The notes: generated from the sequence alone by a model not told the origin. A stretch of DNA of 49,340 nucleotides from Acidimicrobiia bacterium (GCA_030066715.1 JASJBC010000013.1:1-49340), one strand, 5' to 3'; positions 6,415-11,834 are shown, counted from the stretch's first letter. Numbers and translations: made by a program.

Positions 6415-6665
6415 TCATCGAAGATGTGTTCATTTTCTTGATAGCCATATCCGCGCTATCACTGATGTTCGTCCTTGCAGCGGCGATGGTCTTCATCGGA
6501 AGACTGACTTACGAGGTGCTCCGCCATGTATTGGGCTCTAAAGGGGACCGACCCCTACAACCGGATAGGCAAGCACGCCCTACAAGACGTGTATTCATGG
6601 TCGACCAGAGGACTCTTGAAGTACAAGATCATCTACGGCCCCAAGCCAGCCCTCGATCTGATTAA
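6411..6665 (+). CDS. Small membrane protein, up to 84 aa
   Basis: Coupled to the previous gene by ATGA. Residues about 5-32 are a long hydrophobic stretch (VFIFLIAISALSLMFVLAAA), one or two membrane helices. The C-terminal half (from about residue 40) overlaps a different-frame gene at 6526. It has the Arg/Gln/Pro-rich look of an out-of-frame shadow, so the functional part may be only the N-terminal anchor. Confidence 0.5.
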   Translation: MIIEDVFIFLIAISALSLMFVLAAAMVFIGRLTYEVLRHVLGSKGDRPLQPDRQARPTRRVFMVDQRTLEVQDHLRPQASPRSD

Positions 6666-6693
6666 GATCGTTCGGCCAGGAGAACGCCTGTGA
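6526..6693 (+). CDS. Hypothetical basic protein, 55 aa, nested overlap
   Basis: The ATG at 6526 follows GAGGTG and lies inside the preceding gene in another frame. The product starts MYWALKGTDPYNRIGKHALQ and looks more protein-like than the overlapping frame. Its stop overlaps the GTG of the next gene. One of the two overlapping frames, or both, is translated. Confidence 0.5.
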   Translation: MYWALKGTDPYNRIGKHALQDVYSWSTRGLLKYKIIYGPKPALDLIKIVRPGERL

Positions 6694-6974
6694 AGACAGT
6701 GCACAAGAAATCCGTGCCTCTCGGAGAATCGTTCAGGCTCCCGTTCAACGCGAGACCTATTCTCTTCGACTCGGACGGACATCGGGACCTTTGTGTATGG
6801 TATGAGGTCCTGCCAGAGAACGTCGACGAAGAGGGCGATATACTCTACGAGGTCTTCGGCACTGGTCATCAGATTCCTGACGATCAAGTGTGGATCGCTT
6901 CGTGTGTACACAAAGCCGGCATTGCTGGGACCTTTGTGTGGCACCTTTATCGAGAGATGGTGATGAATCCGTGA
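6690..6974 (+). CDS. Conserved small phage protein with FGTGH...FVWH signature, 94 aa
   Basis: GTG start with AGGAG nine bases upstream, overlapping the previous stop. The pattern of LPFNA-x-ILF near residue 20-28, CVWYEV near 35-40, FGTGHQIPDD near 56-65 and GTFVWHLY near 80-87 matches a small protein family widespread in phages and prophages (DUF7352-like by memory). The function of that family is unknown. It is probably a small beta-rich domain. Confidence 0.65.
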   Translation: MKTVHKKSVPLGESFRLPFNARPILFDSDGHRDLCVWYEVLPENVDEEGDILYEVFGTGHQIPDDQVWIASCVHKAGIAGTFVWHLYREMVMNP

Positions 6975-7441
6975 TTACGCTACCAGACACCCGTCTGGTC
7001 ATCTGGGAAGATTACGACCAGATAGACCTGGACTGGGCGGAGTCGAAGTACGAGCCAAATGGCATGACGGCCTTCTGTCTCGACGACTCCCCCGACGAGT
7101 GGGTCAAGCATCAGCCCTTCACCGACTTCATCCAGAGTCTCTACGACTTCGAGATCCAGATCATCTCGAGGTACGTCGGTATCTGGCGTCTCGACAGTGT
7201 GTCACTTAAGGACCCAAGATACTGTCATGGGTTCCCGCATCGACATAACAACGACCTTACCACGATATCACTCATTATCCAGGCGCCTGAATCGGGTGGA
7301 GCCAATGTCCTGGAGGGTGAAATAACGGAGCCAGTGCCTGGTCACGGGCTCATCATCGGCGGACAGGAAGAGCACGGGGTGCTCCGAGTCTTCGGCACCC
7401 GGCCCCGCATCGCCGTCATCGCTCAATTCGACAGGAGATAG
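6971..7441 (+). CDS. Possible double-stranded beta-helix dioxygenase-like protein, 156 aa
   Basis: GTG start in a GTGA overlap. The C-terminal half resembles the Fe(II)/2-oxoglutarate oxygenase core: P-H-R-H at 89-92 followed by D95, ESGGANVLEG at about 107-116, PGHGLIIGG at 123-131, and E-E-H-G-V at 133-137, then R144/R146 (TRPRIAVI). In the family the metal triad is HxD...H and an Arg binds 2-oxoglutarate. Here the proximal motif is atypical (HxH with D three further on). It could be an oxygenase on DNA or protein or a non-catalytic cupin. Fold moderately supported, activity not. Confidence 0.48.
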   Translation: MITLPDTRLVIWEDYDQIDLDWAESKYEPNGMTAFCLDDSPDEWVKHQPFTDFIQSLYDFEIQIISRYVGIWRLDSVSLKDPRYCHGFPHRHNNDLTTISLIIQAPESGGANVLEGEITEPVPGHGLIIGGQEEHGVLRVFGTRPRIAVIAQFDRR

Positions 7442-7443
7442 CA

Positions 7444-7788
7444 ATGGCTCGTGAAAAGATAGACCTTAAGGATAACCTTAAGGACGTGATCGTCAAGATG
7501 GCCGAGGGTAATCCGGGCGGTCTTACAGTCATGATGAAGATCATGGAAGTGGACCCAATGGACGGCCTCTTTCGGCTCCTCGATCTCGACGACATGAACA
7601 TTCGCGGATCACAGATATGGGTCGGCTATAAAGATCACTGTGGTCAAGACATAGCGACGTTCATCGAGAAGATCAAGGATCGCGACCCTGAGATGGTCGA
7701 CACGATCAATCGGGAGTGCTATCATCCCGACCTCGTCAATCAATATCCCGTCTATGGCGAACGAGCTCGCGTGAATCGTCATAGCTAA
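7444..7788 (+). CDS. Conserved phage hypothetical protein, 114 aa
   Basis: Starts MAREKIDLKDNLKDVIVKMA two bases after the previous stop. The pattern KIDLKDNL...GNPG...M......DP......L..LD...I.GS.IWV.YKD.CG.D...F is one I recognise as a recurrent unnamed protein in unrelated tailed phages. Its function is not known to me. Last gene of the operon before a terminator. Confidence 0.7.
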   Translation: MAREKIDLKDNLKDVIVKMAEGNPGGLTVMMKIMEVDPMDGLFRLLDLDDMNIRGSQIWVGYKDHCGQDIATFIEKIKDRDPEMVDTINRECYHPDLVNQYPVYGERARVNRHS

Positions 7789-7902
7789 TGGACCTTTGCG
7801 CACTTGCCCTAGCTGGACCTTTGGGCATCTCGCATATCGTACTCATGGCGGAGTCGCCGAATAAGGGACGTAGAAGCCCACAACAATAATCGGCGTAACT
7901 GT

Positions 7903-7932
7903 GAGGGGTCGGCACGCCGGCCCCTCGTTTTT
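7903..7932 (+). terminator. Rho-independent terminator
   Basis: GAGGGGTCGG, CACG loop, CCGGCCCCTC (10-bp stem with one G-T pair) followed by GTTTTT. It is followed by a 21-bp sequence repeated after the next terminator. Confidence 0.85.
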
Positions 7933-7948
7933 ATGCAGCCAGCCTCCC
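7928..7948 (+). repeat. Terminator-tail repeat, copy 1 of 3
   Basis: The 21 bases from the T-run onward (TTTTTATGCAGCCAGCCTCC plus one C) recur identically at 9222-9242. A diverged copy occurs at 9417-9434 (TTTTAATGCCGCCAGCCT) downstream of another GGCACGCCGG-type hairpin. This shows duplication of a terminator module. Confidence 0.8.
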
Positions 7949-7960
7949 GTTGGGAACATG

Positions 7961-7989
7961 TGTACATTCTGGCTATCCTATGGTACGCG
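7961..7989 (+). promoter_or_regulatory. Decayed early promoter copy
   Basis: TGTACATTCTGGCTATCC at 7961 matches the P4 sequence, and the 17-bp spacing is kept. The -10 box reads TACGCG instead of TAGAAT and runs into an alternating CG/CA stretch. It is probably inactive. A functional copy follows at 8046. Confidence 0.6.
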
Positions 7990-8045
7990 CGCACACGCGC
8001 CCGATAGAAAAGAGTATTCCCGTTGGGTCATCGATTGAGGAACAT

Positions 8046-8074
8046 CACACGTTGTTGATAATTCGTGGTATAAT
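8046..8074 (+). promoter_or_regulatory. Early promoter P5 (extended -10)
   Basis: CGTGGTATAAT gives an extended -10 with a perfect TATAAT at 8069-8074. The -35 is weak. The following leader (about AGTGGAGAAGTTAACC) resembles the leader after P3. Confidence 0.65.
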
Positions 8075-8117
8075 ATCATAGTGGAGAAGTTAACCACGAA
8101 TCACTGGAGATTAAGCC

Positions 8118-8480
8118 ATGAGTAAGAAGTACTATGAGATATGGGGAAGCATGACGGGCGACCCCGAACTGGATGGTCAGCTCATCGAGACGTTCGATGA
8201 CAAAGATCAAGCGGACGCCAAGTGCGAAGAGCTCAACGACGATCCGAAAAACCACCCTGACCTGGCCTACTGGGTTGACGAGGTGGATCACAAGCACGAC
8301 TGCTACCACAACGATCCCGAAATGGTCGAGCACGGAGCACCGTGCACCTGCGACGACCCGCCCAGCACGCACACCGAGATGTGCCACGAGTACTGGGAGC
8401 GAGGTCTCGACTGCCAATGCATTCCCGAAGACGTTAAGCAAGCCATCAGAAATGGTGCCAACCCGGAGGACGTGATGTGA
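8118..8480 (+). CDS. Hypothetical protein with Cys/His-rich C-terminus, 120 aa
   Basis: ATG after GGAG within ACTGGAGATTAAGCC. The N-terminal half (YYEIWGSMTGDPELDGQLIE) looks like a small globular domain with a DQADAKCEEL helix. The C-terminal half contains C-x-C pairs and many His (HKHDCYHNDPE, CTC, MCHEYWERGLDCQC), a likely metal-binding region. Unrecognised. First gene of the P5 operon. Confidence 0.7.
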   Translation: MSKKYYEIWGSMTGDPELDGQLIETFDDKDQADAKCEELNDDPKNHPDLAYWVDEVDHKHDCYHNDPEMVEHGAPCTCDDPPSTHTEMCHEYWERGLDCQCIPEDVKQAIRNGANPEDVM

Positions 8481-8698
8481 GCAGCCCCACAGTAATCCGC
8501 CACGCGGTAATCAACGATACGGCCGGCCTGGTAGTGACCTACACCGAGCGATCTCGCGGTGTGTTCACGTTCCTCGCGTCGTTCCAAACGTACAAGGTTC
8601 ATGAAAATCACGCGACCACGATGATCAAAGATCGTGTATGGACGACCGAAGCAGGCGCCATAAAGCTATTCGACCAATGGATGGAGGATAACGCCTAA
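8477..8698 (+). CDS. Hypothetical protein, 73 aa
   Basis: GTG start in a GTGA overlap; the stop overlaps the next ATG (TAATG). Soluble, beta-rich (AGLVVTYTERSRGVFTFLAS). Not recognised. Confidence 0.62.
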   Translation: MSSPTVIRHAVINDTAGLVVTYTERSRGVFTFLASFQTYKVHENHATTMIKDRVWTTEAGAIKLFDQWMEDNA

Positions 8699-8901
8699 TG
8701 AAGATCACAATCAAGATCGAATTGGGTCACATCACCAACGACAATGGTACTGTGACACTCAAGGACTCCGAAGATGACGTCATCTGTAAGGACGAGACTA
8801 CGCACGAATGCGAGCTCATCGTCGAGGAAATCATCGGATCGGCTCTCACCGACATCGGCATCGAGCCCGCTACCATGGAGGTCGAGTGGGATGGATCATG
8901 A
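8698..8901 (+). CDS. Hypothetical protein, 67 aa
   Basis: Translationally coupled to the previous gene. Begins MKITIKIELGHITNDNGTVT and is acidic. No known family. Confidence 0.62.
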   Translation: MKITIKIELGHITNDNGTVTLKDSEDDVICKDETTHECELIVEEIIGSALTDIGIEPATMEVEWDGS

Positions 8902-9043
8902 CCTCTTAGCCATCGCAGTCAAACACGACGCATCCCTGGCCCTCCGCCTTCTCGAAGCACTCAAGCCCAAGGAGAAAGATCATGTCAACCCTAGTGACGG
9001 TCCAAAACAGTCAAGGCTCGCCAAGACAGGTCGAACTGTCTGA
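8891..9043 (+). CDS. Small protein, 50 aa, overlapping frame
   Basis: The ATG at 8891 overlaps the previous gene's end. The product begins MDHDLLAIAVKHDASLALRL and is helical. It overlaps the following gene by 62 bases, so its C-terminal part may be fortuitous. Confidence 0.42.
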   Translation: MDHDLLAIAVKHDASLALRLLEALKPKEKDHVNPSDGPKQSRLAKTGRTV

Positions 9044-9176
9044 GGACGAGGCTCTAGCCATTAAGAACTTCCTCGAGCACGTCTTTATCACGACCGGTCG
9101 CGACATGACCACGTGCGGCCGCAGCGCCATGGAGAAGGTGGCTCCTCTCTTCGATGCCGAGCTGATAGAGATATAG
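8982..9176 (+). CDS. Hypothetical protein, 64 aa
   Basis: ATG after a clear AAGGAGAAAGATC ribosome site. Begins MSTLVTVQNSQGSPRQVELS and contains a likely helical segment (DEALAIKNFLEHVFI). Last early gene before the non-coding control region; a terminator follows within 30 bases. Confidence 0.65.
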   Translation: MSTLVTVQNSQGSPRQVELSEDEALAIKNFLEHVFITTGRDMTTCGRSAMEKVAPLFDAELIEI

Positions 9177-9202
9177 ATCGCGCGACAGTCGTACCCTACC
9201 CT

Positions 9203-9226
9203 GAGGGCCGATCTGGCCCTCTTTTT
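9203..9226 (+). terminator. Rho-independent terminator
   Basis: GAGGGCC, loop GATCT, GGCCCTC, then TTTTT. It ends the early plus-strand block and is followed by the exact terminator-tail repeat (9222-9242). Confidence 0.85.
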
Positions 9227-9261
9227 ATGCAGCCAGCCTCCCTGCTGGTGCCCGATCTTCT

Positions 9262-9600
9262 GCATCTACAATAAGAGATCTACACGATCTACATACGGGT
9301 GCACATCTGTAGGTCTTCACCGATCTACATCCTCGTTGTAGATCTAGAAGATCGTAGGTCACAGTGGTATCTTCATTGTAGATCGTCACGACGGCACGCC
9401 GGCGCCCCGGCCCCAATTTTAATGCCGCCAGCCTAATCTGTAGCTCCCAATGGAAGATCGTAGATCAATGGAAGACCCACAAGTAGTTCATTTATATAGG
9501 ATTCTACCTTATCTTCTATATCTACAATGGTAGAAGGGGGGTATATAGTAGAGTATATAATAGGTTTTTCTAATGTAGATGTAGAATCCAATTGAAGATC
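9262..9600. other. Iteron cluster beside an AT-rich tract (candidate replication origin)
   Basis: GATCTACA occurs at 9277, 9286 and 9322, and its complement TGTAGATC at 9337 and 9377. Close relatives are at 9264 (ATCTACA), 9304, 9353, 9455-9466 (AAGATCGTAGATC), 9520 (TCTACAATGGTAGA) and 9574 (GTAGATGTAGA). The 9322/9337 pair forms a hairpin. The tract 9485-9575 is very AT-rich (TATATAGG, TATATAGTAGAGTATATAATA). Repeated short sites next to easily melted DNA in a gene-free stretch between early and late genes is the usual look of an origin or a multi-site regulator. No initiator gene is visible in the window. Confidence 0.5.
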
Positions 9601-9659
9601 GGCCGACAACGACGACCTCTCTGGCTGAGACCAGCGCTCCAGCAGAGCCCGAGGAGGGC

Positions 9660-9960
9660 AAAACATCTGAGCACCGGGGGCCGGGGCGCCGACGTGCCGA
9701 GCATCAACGGAGGTGGACCTTCGGTCGCCGGCGCCCCGCCTTCCTGGGGCTGAGTCTTTTGTCCGTCGGACGGGAGGAACGTTGGACCTTCGGCCTCGCC
9801 CCGCAGGGGCGGGGGAAGGCAGGAAGAGCGCGGGCCGCCGACTGGTGGACCTTCGGCACCCCGGCCCGGCGGATTGTGGACCTTCGGCGAGGCGCGGAGC
9901 GAGGAGAATGGACCTTCTGGACCTTCGGGCTCCTCCCCCTCAGGGGCAGGGGAAGATTGC
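9660..9960 (+). repeat. GC-rich non-coding segment with GGACCTTCGG decamer array
   Basis: The decamer GGACCTTCGG occurs at 9715, 9784, 9847, 9878 and 9919, with a partial copy at 9910 and another full copy at 10495. The segment is far richer in G+C than its flanks and contains short hairpins (for example CCCCGC-AGG-GGCGGGG near 9800-9815). Open frames on both strands here are Pro/Gly/Arg low-complexity translations of the repeats and are not called as genes. Confidence 0.65.
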
Positions 9961-9996
9961 AAAAATTTACCGACTTGACATAATGTACCGGACACT

Positions 9997-10024
9997 AAAA
10001 AAGGGCGGGCCTTGCGGCCCGCCC
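9997..10024 (-). terminator. Terminator of the minus-strand 10039 gene
   Basis: Read on the minus strand: GGGCGGGCC, GCAA loop, GGCCCGCCC, then TTTTTT. The perfect 9-bp GC-rich stem lies 15 bases after the stop of the gene. Confidence 0.9.
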
Positions 10025-10038
10025 CGGTGGGGTTCCTC

Positions 10039-10302
10039 CTACTTATCTTTTACCACATGGGTAAATGTGTAGCCCCCGCGGCAGGAATACACTTGACCAT
10101 AACTAAGGCCAAGTTCCTTGGCGGCCTCTTTATGTCCAGCGCCCGCCAGGTCCCCGAATTTGACCCTTGCGGCATCCTCTTCGGTCATGGCACGTGTGGA
10201 CCTTGGACCTCTGTCTCGAGGTTTCAGTTCCTGGACCTTTTCCTCCAGGGCCTCGATCCGGGCAAGGGCTTCTTCCAGGGTGAACTTCTTCTGAGTTGAC
10301 AT
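10039..10302 (-). CDS. Small HTH-like phage protein A, 87 aa (paralogue of 11015-11323)
   Basis: The minus-strand ATG at 10302 follows AAGGAGACGATT. Residues 7-28 form a coiled coil (FTLEEALARIEALEEKVQEL), a basic linker RDRGPRSTR follows, then a C-terminal domain from MTEEDAARVKFGDL through KEAAKELGLSYGQVYSCRGG, which reads as a helix-turn-helix, ending TFTHVVKDK. The C-terminal about 57 residues are roughly three-quarters identical to the 11015 protein. Own promoter (10349-10376) and own terminator. Inference: DNA-binding dimer acting on the repeats around it. One of only three minus-strand genes I accept in the window. Confidence 0.75.
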   Translation of the reverse strand: MSTQKKFTLEEALARIEALEEKVQELKPRDRGPRSTRAMTEEDAARVKFGDLAGAGHKEAAKELGLSYGQVYSCRGGYTFTHVVKDK

Positions 10303-10348
10303 AATCGTCTCCTTGTGTGGACCCGGGCCTATCCCGAGTCTCAATTAT

Positions 10349-10376
10349 ATTCTACCGACCTGGCCCGGGAAGTACA
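10349..10376 (-). promoter_or_regulatory. Minus-strand promoter of the 10039 gene
   Basis: Minus-strand TGTACT (10371-10376), 16-bp spacer, TAGAAT (10349-10354), then ATAATTGAG. Same family as the early plus-strand promoters. Confidence 0.75.
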
Positions 10377-10579
10377 CCGCTTTTTGACATAATAATTAAA
10401 AAACCTTATATCAATTTGGAATAAGGGTTTATTTACCGACTTGACATAACGTGCAACTTCGACCTTCGGAAAAAACCATGCCAACTTGACATAAGGACCT
10501 TCGGTGGACCTTCTTGACATAACGCCCGGGGCGGGTAGTTTCAGGTGAAATTTACCGACTTGACATAACCCATGTTATT

Positions 10580-10611
10580 GAGAATGACAATCAAGGTGAT
10601 AATGATTGTCG
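10580..10611. promoter_or_regulatory. Fur-box-like sites 1a/1b
   Basis: TGAGAATGACAATCA (10579-10593), then three bases on TGATAATGATTGTC (10598-10611), facing each other. Each resembles the Fur 7-1-7 consensus TGATAATNATTATCA (about 13 of 15 and 12 of 15). They lie between an 18-mer repeat and the structured segment at 10641. Confidence 0.5.
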
Positions 10612-10640
10612 TTTCCGTTTCTGCAGGGCTAGCGTTTTAG

Positions 10641-10740
10641 CTGGGCGTTGCGCCCAGAGCTCCCAGATGCGCCCAGACGCGCCTCGGCAGGGAGGCCCCG
10701 TGTAAGGGCTGCGCCGGGGGAATCAACAACTTACACGCCG
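10641..10740. other. GC-rich structured non-coding segment between two Fur-like boxes
   Basis: CTGGGCG-TTG-CGCCCAG (10641-10657) is a perfect 7-bp hairpin, and GTGTAAG pairs with CTTACAC about 25 bases later, enclosing GGGCTGCGCCGGGGG. No credible reading frame is present. The segment (about 10552-10794) is bracketed by two direct 18-mer repeats and by Fur-like sites. It could be a small RNA, a leader or a small insertion. Confidence 0.4.
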
Positions 10741-10748
10741 AATGAGAA

Positions 10749-10763
10749 TGACAATCATTATCA
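10749..10763. promoter_or_regulatory. Fur-box-like site 2
   Basis: TGACAATCATTATCA, a 14-of-15 match to the Fur 7-1-7 consensus. With its left flank (GAGAATGACAATCATTATC) it matches 17 of 19 of the classic E. coli Fur box. Confidence 0.55.
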
Positions 10764-10816
10764 CTAACTCGTAAAATTTACCGACTTGACATAATGTACG
10801 GTTTTTCGACAGAAAA

Positions 10817-10843
10817 AACCGGCGACACTGGGTGCCGCCGGTT
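10817..10843. terminator. Bidirectional hairpin terminator
   Basis: AACCGGCG and CGCCGGTT arms around an 11-base loop, with AAAAAA on the left and TTTTTT slightly after the right arm, so it can work in both directions. It ends the minus-strand 29-residue gene. Confidence 0.75.
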
Positions 10844-10860
10844 GGAACGCTTTTTTCCGA

Positions 10861-10950
10861 TCAGTCGAAATCGATCTTGGTCGCGAGGAGCAAGAACGGA
10901 AGGACGATGATCAGGCAAAAGATCGAGTACAGCGTGGTAAAGATTTCCAT
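10861..10950 (-). CDS. 29-residue single-pass membrane peptide
   Basis: The minus-strand ATG at 10950 has CAGGAG nine bases upstream. The product starts MEIFTTLYSIFCLIIVLPFL, and a short polar end (ATKIDFD) follows one membrane helix. It sits between the terminator of the 11015 gene and its own terminator, so it is probably expressed by read-through from the 11375 promoter. Too short for family recognition. Ribosome site, hydrophobic helix and terminator together make it credible. A role in a small membrane complex or stress response is only a guess. Confidence 0.6.
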   Translation of the reverse strand: MEIFTTLYSIFCLIIVLPFLLLATKIDFD

Positions 10951-10983
10951 ATCGGTAAACTCCTGGAAAATCGGTTGGAAGGC

Positions 10984-11005
10984 GCGGCGGCCCGAAGGCC
11001 GCCGC
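10984..11005 (-). terminator. Hairpin after the minus-strand 11015 gene
   Basis: GCGGCGGCC, TTCG, GGCCGCCGC on the minus strand: a perfect 9-bp stem with a UUCG loop. There is no strong T-run, so termination is probably partial and could allow read-through into the 29-residue gene. Confidence 0.65.
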
Positions 11006-11014
11006 TGGTTCGAA

Positions 11015-11323
11015 CTAGGCTTTCCAGTTCTTATCGATGTGGGTGAAGGTGTAGCCGCCCCTGGCCGAGTAAACTTGGCCGTAGGACAACCCGAGCTCAG
11101 CTGCGGCCACTTTGTGGCTCTCAGTCTTCAGATCACCGAATTTCACGCGGAAGGCGTCTTCATCGGTCATGCTGCGCTCGCTCTTCGGTCCGCGATCTCG
11201 AACTTTGATCGAATTCAGCTTCTCGATCACGGCGTTCAGAGTGGCTACGATCTCAGCTTGTGTAGCTTTCGGGCTGAGTGCTTCGATAGTTGCAGGTGCA
11301 ACTGCTTTTGCTTCGTTAGACAT
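11015..11323 (-). CDS. Small HTH-like phage protein B, 102 aa (paralogue of 10039-10302)
   Basis: The minus-strand ATG at 11323 follows GGAGACAATC, nearly the same leader as its paralogue. A helical N-terminus (TQAEIVATLNAVIEKLNSI) is followed by RDRGPKSERSM and a C-terminal domain with SHKVAAAELGLSYGQVYSAR, read as helix-turn-helix. Its promoter region carries Fur-like sequence. Inference: a DNA-binding regulator or accessory replication protein. The same C-terminal signature in both proteins, together with dispersed DNA repeats nearby, suggests they bind those repeats. Confidence 0.78.
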   Translation of the reverse strand: MSNEAKAVAPATIEALSPKATQAEIVATLNAVIEKLNSIKVRDRGPKSERSMTDEDAFRVKFGDLKTESHKVAAAELGLSYGQVYSARGGYTFTHIDKNWKA

Positions 11324-11374
11324 GATTGTCTCCAGTGATGTTAAAGAACGTGTGAGTATCAACTCACAATTATC

Positions 11375-11402
11375 ATTCTACCGATCTGATATGAGATGTA
11401 CA
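11375..11402 (-). promoter_or_regulatory. Minus-strand promoter of the 11015 gene, overlapping Fur-like hexamers
   Basis: Minus-strand TGTACA (11397-11402), 16-bp spacer, TAGAAT (11375-11380). The -10 continues GATAATTG, so AGAATGATAAT spans the start site and reads as two tandem GATAAT-type hexamers. It is a near copy of the divergent promoter at 11609. Confidence 0.75.
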
Positions 11403-11437
11403 CACTTTCTTTAAGCAAAATTGTAACAAAACGGAAG

Positions 11438-11452
11438 TGATAATCATTATCA
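11438..11452. promoter_or_regulatory. Perfect Fur 7-1-7 inverted repeat (site 3)
   Basis: TGATAATCATTATCA is an exact match to the 7-1-7 Fur consensus and a perfect inverted repeat. It lies in the 200-bp divergent promoter region, about 36 bp upstream of the -35 of the minus-strand promoter. Confidence 0.65.
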
Positions 11453-11548
11453 TTAGTGGCTTTGGCATGGAAATTTCCGGGAAAAATAGTTACATTTGAA
11501 ACTAATTCGAGAATCCGATCGGAAAAAAGCGTGCCAACTATATGAGAA

Positions 11549-11563
11549 TGACAATCATTATCA
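11549..11563. promoter_or_regulatory. Fur-box-like site 4
   Basis: TGACAATCATTATCA preceded by GAGAA, identical in its core to site 2. It lies about 45 bp upstream of the plus-strand promoter at 11609. Confidence 0.58.
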
Positions 11564-11608
11564 TTAAGTCGTCAACTCAATTAAATCGTGAATTATGTAA
11601 AAAGGCAG

Positions 11609-11636
11609 TGTACATCTCAGCTCTCTTCGGTAGAAT
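11609..11636 (+). promoter_or_regulatory. Plus-strand promoter divergent from 11375
   Basis: TGTACA (11609-11614), 16-bp spacer, TAGAAT (11631-11636), then GATAATTGAG. It mirrors the minus-strand promoter almost base for base. Confidence 0.78.
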
Positions 11637-11666
11637 GATAATTGAGCACACCAACTGGAGAAAATC

Positions 11667-11834
11667 ATGAAACGGAAAACGATGACAGAAAACCCGATCG
11701 AGAATCGCCGCGAATCACGATCCGAATATGTGGCCAATCTCGAGCTCGTAGATAATGTCAAATCACCGGCCGACGAGCTCAACGATACTCTGATGGCCAT
11801 CGCACGTTTTCATAATGTGAAAACGAAAAAATAA
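11667..11834 (+). CDS. Hypothetical protein, 55 aa
   Basis: ATG at 11667 after ACTGGAGAAAATC, 30 bases past the -10 box. The product starts MKRKTMTENPIENRRESRSE and is highly charged and helical. It forms a single-gene transcription unit with its own promoter and terminator inside the Fur-like region. Unrecognised; possibly an accessory regulator. Confidence 0.65.
   Translation: MKRKTMTENPIENRRESRSEYVANLELVDNVKSPADELNDTLMAIARFHNVKTKK

Noticed and set aside
9262-9600. CRISPR array
   Set aside because: Repeats are only 8 bp, in both orientations and irregularly spaced. No CRISPR array was seen anywhere in the window.
9570-9995. Long open frames on both strands in the GC-rich segment (141 aa minus, 119 aa and 74 aa plus)
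   Set aside because: They are Pro/Gly/Glu/Arg low-complexity translations of the GGACCTTCGG repeats, lack ribosome sites, and overlap each other on opposite strands.
10341-10528. Minus-strand open frame of about 59 codons starting in a TTGACATAA repeat
   Set aside because: No ribosome binding site. It runs through three repeats and the promoter of the 10039 gene, so it is more likely a by-product of the repeats.
9966-10794. Five-codon micro-frames (Met-Ser-Ser-Arg-stop) in each 18-mer repeat on the minus strand
   Set aside because: None has a ribosome site. Mentioned only as a property of the repeat.
9966-10794. 18-mer repeats as T7-type RNA polymerase promoters
   Set aside because: Only about 9 of 19 positions match T7, one copy is immediately followed by a terminator, and no single-subunit polymerase gene is visible.
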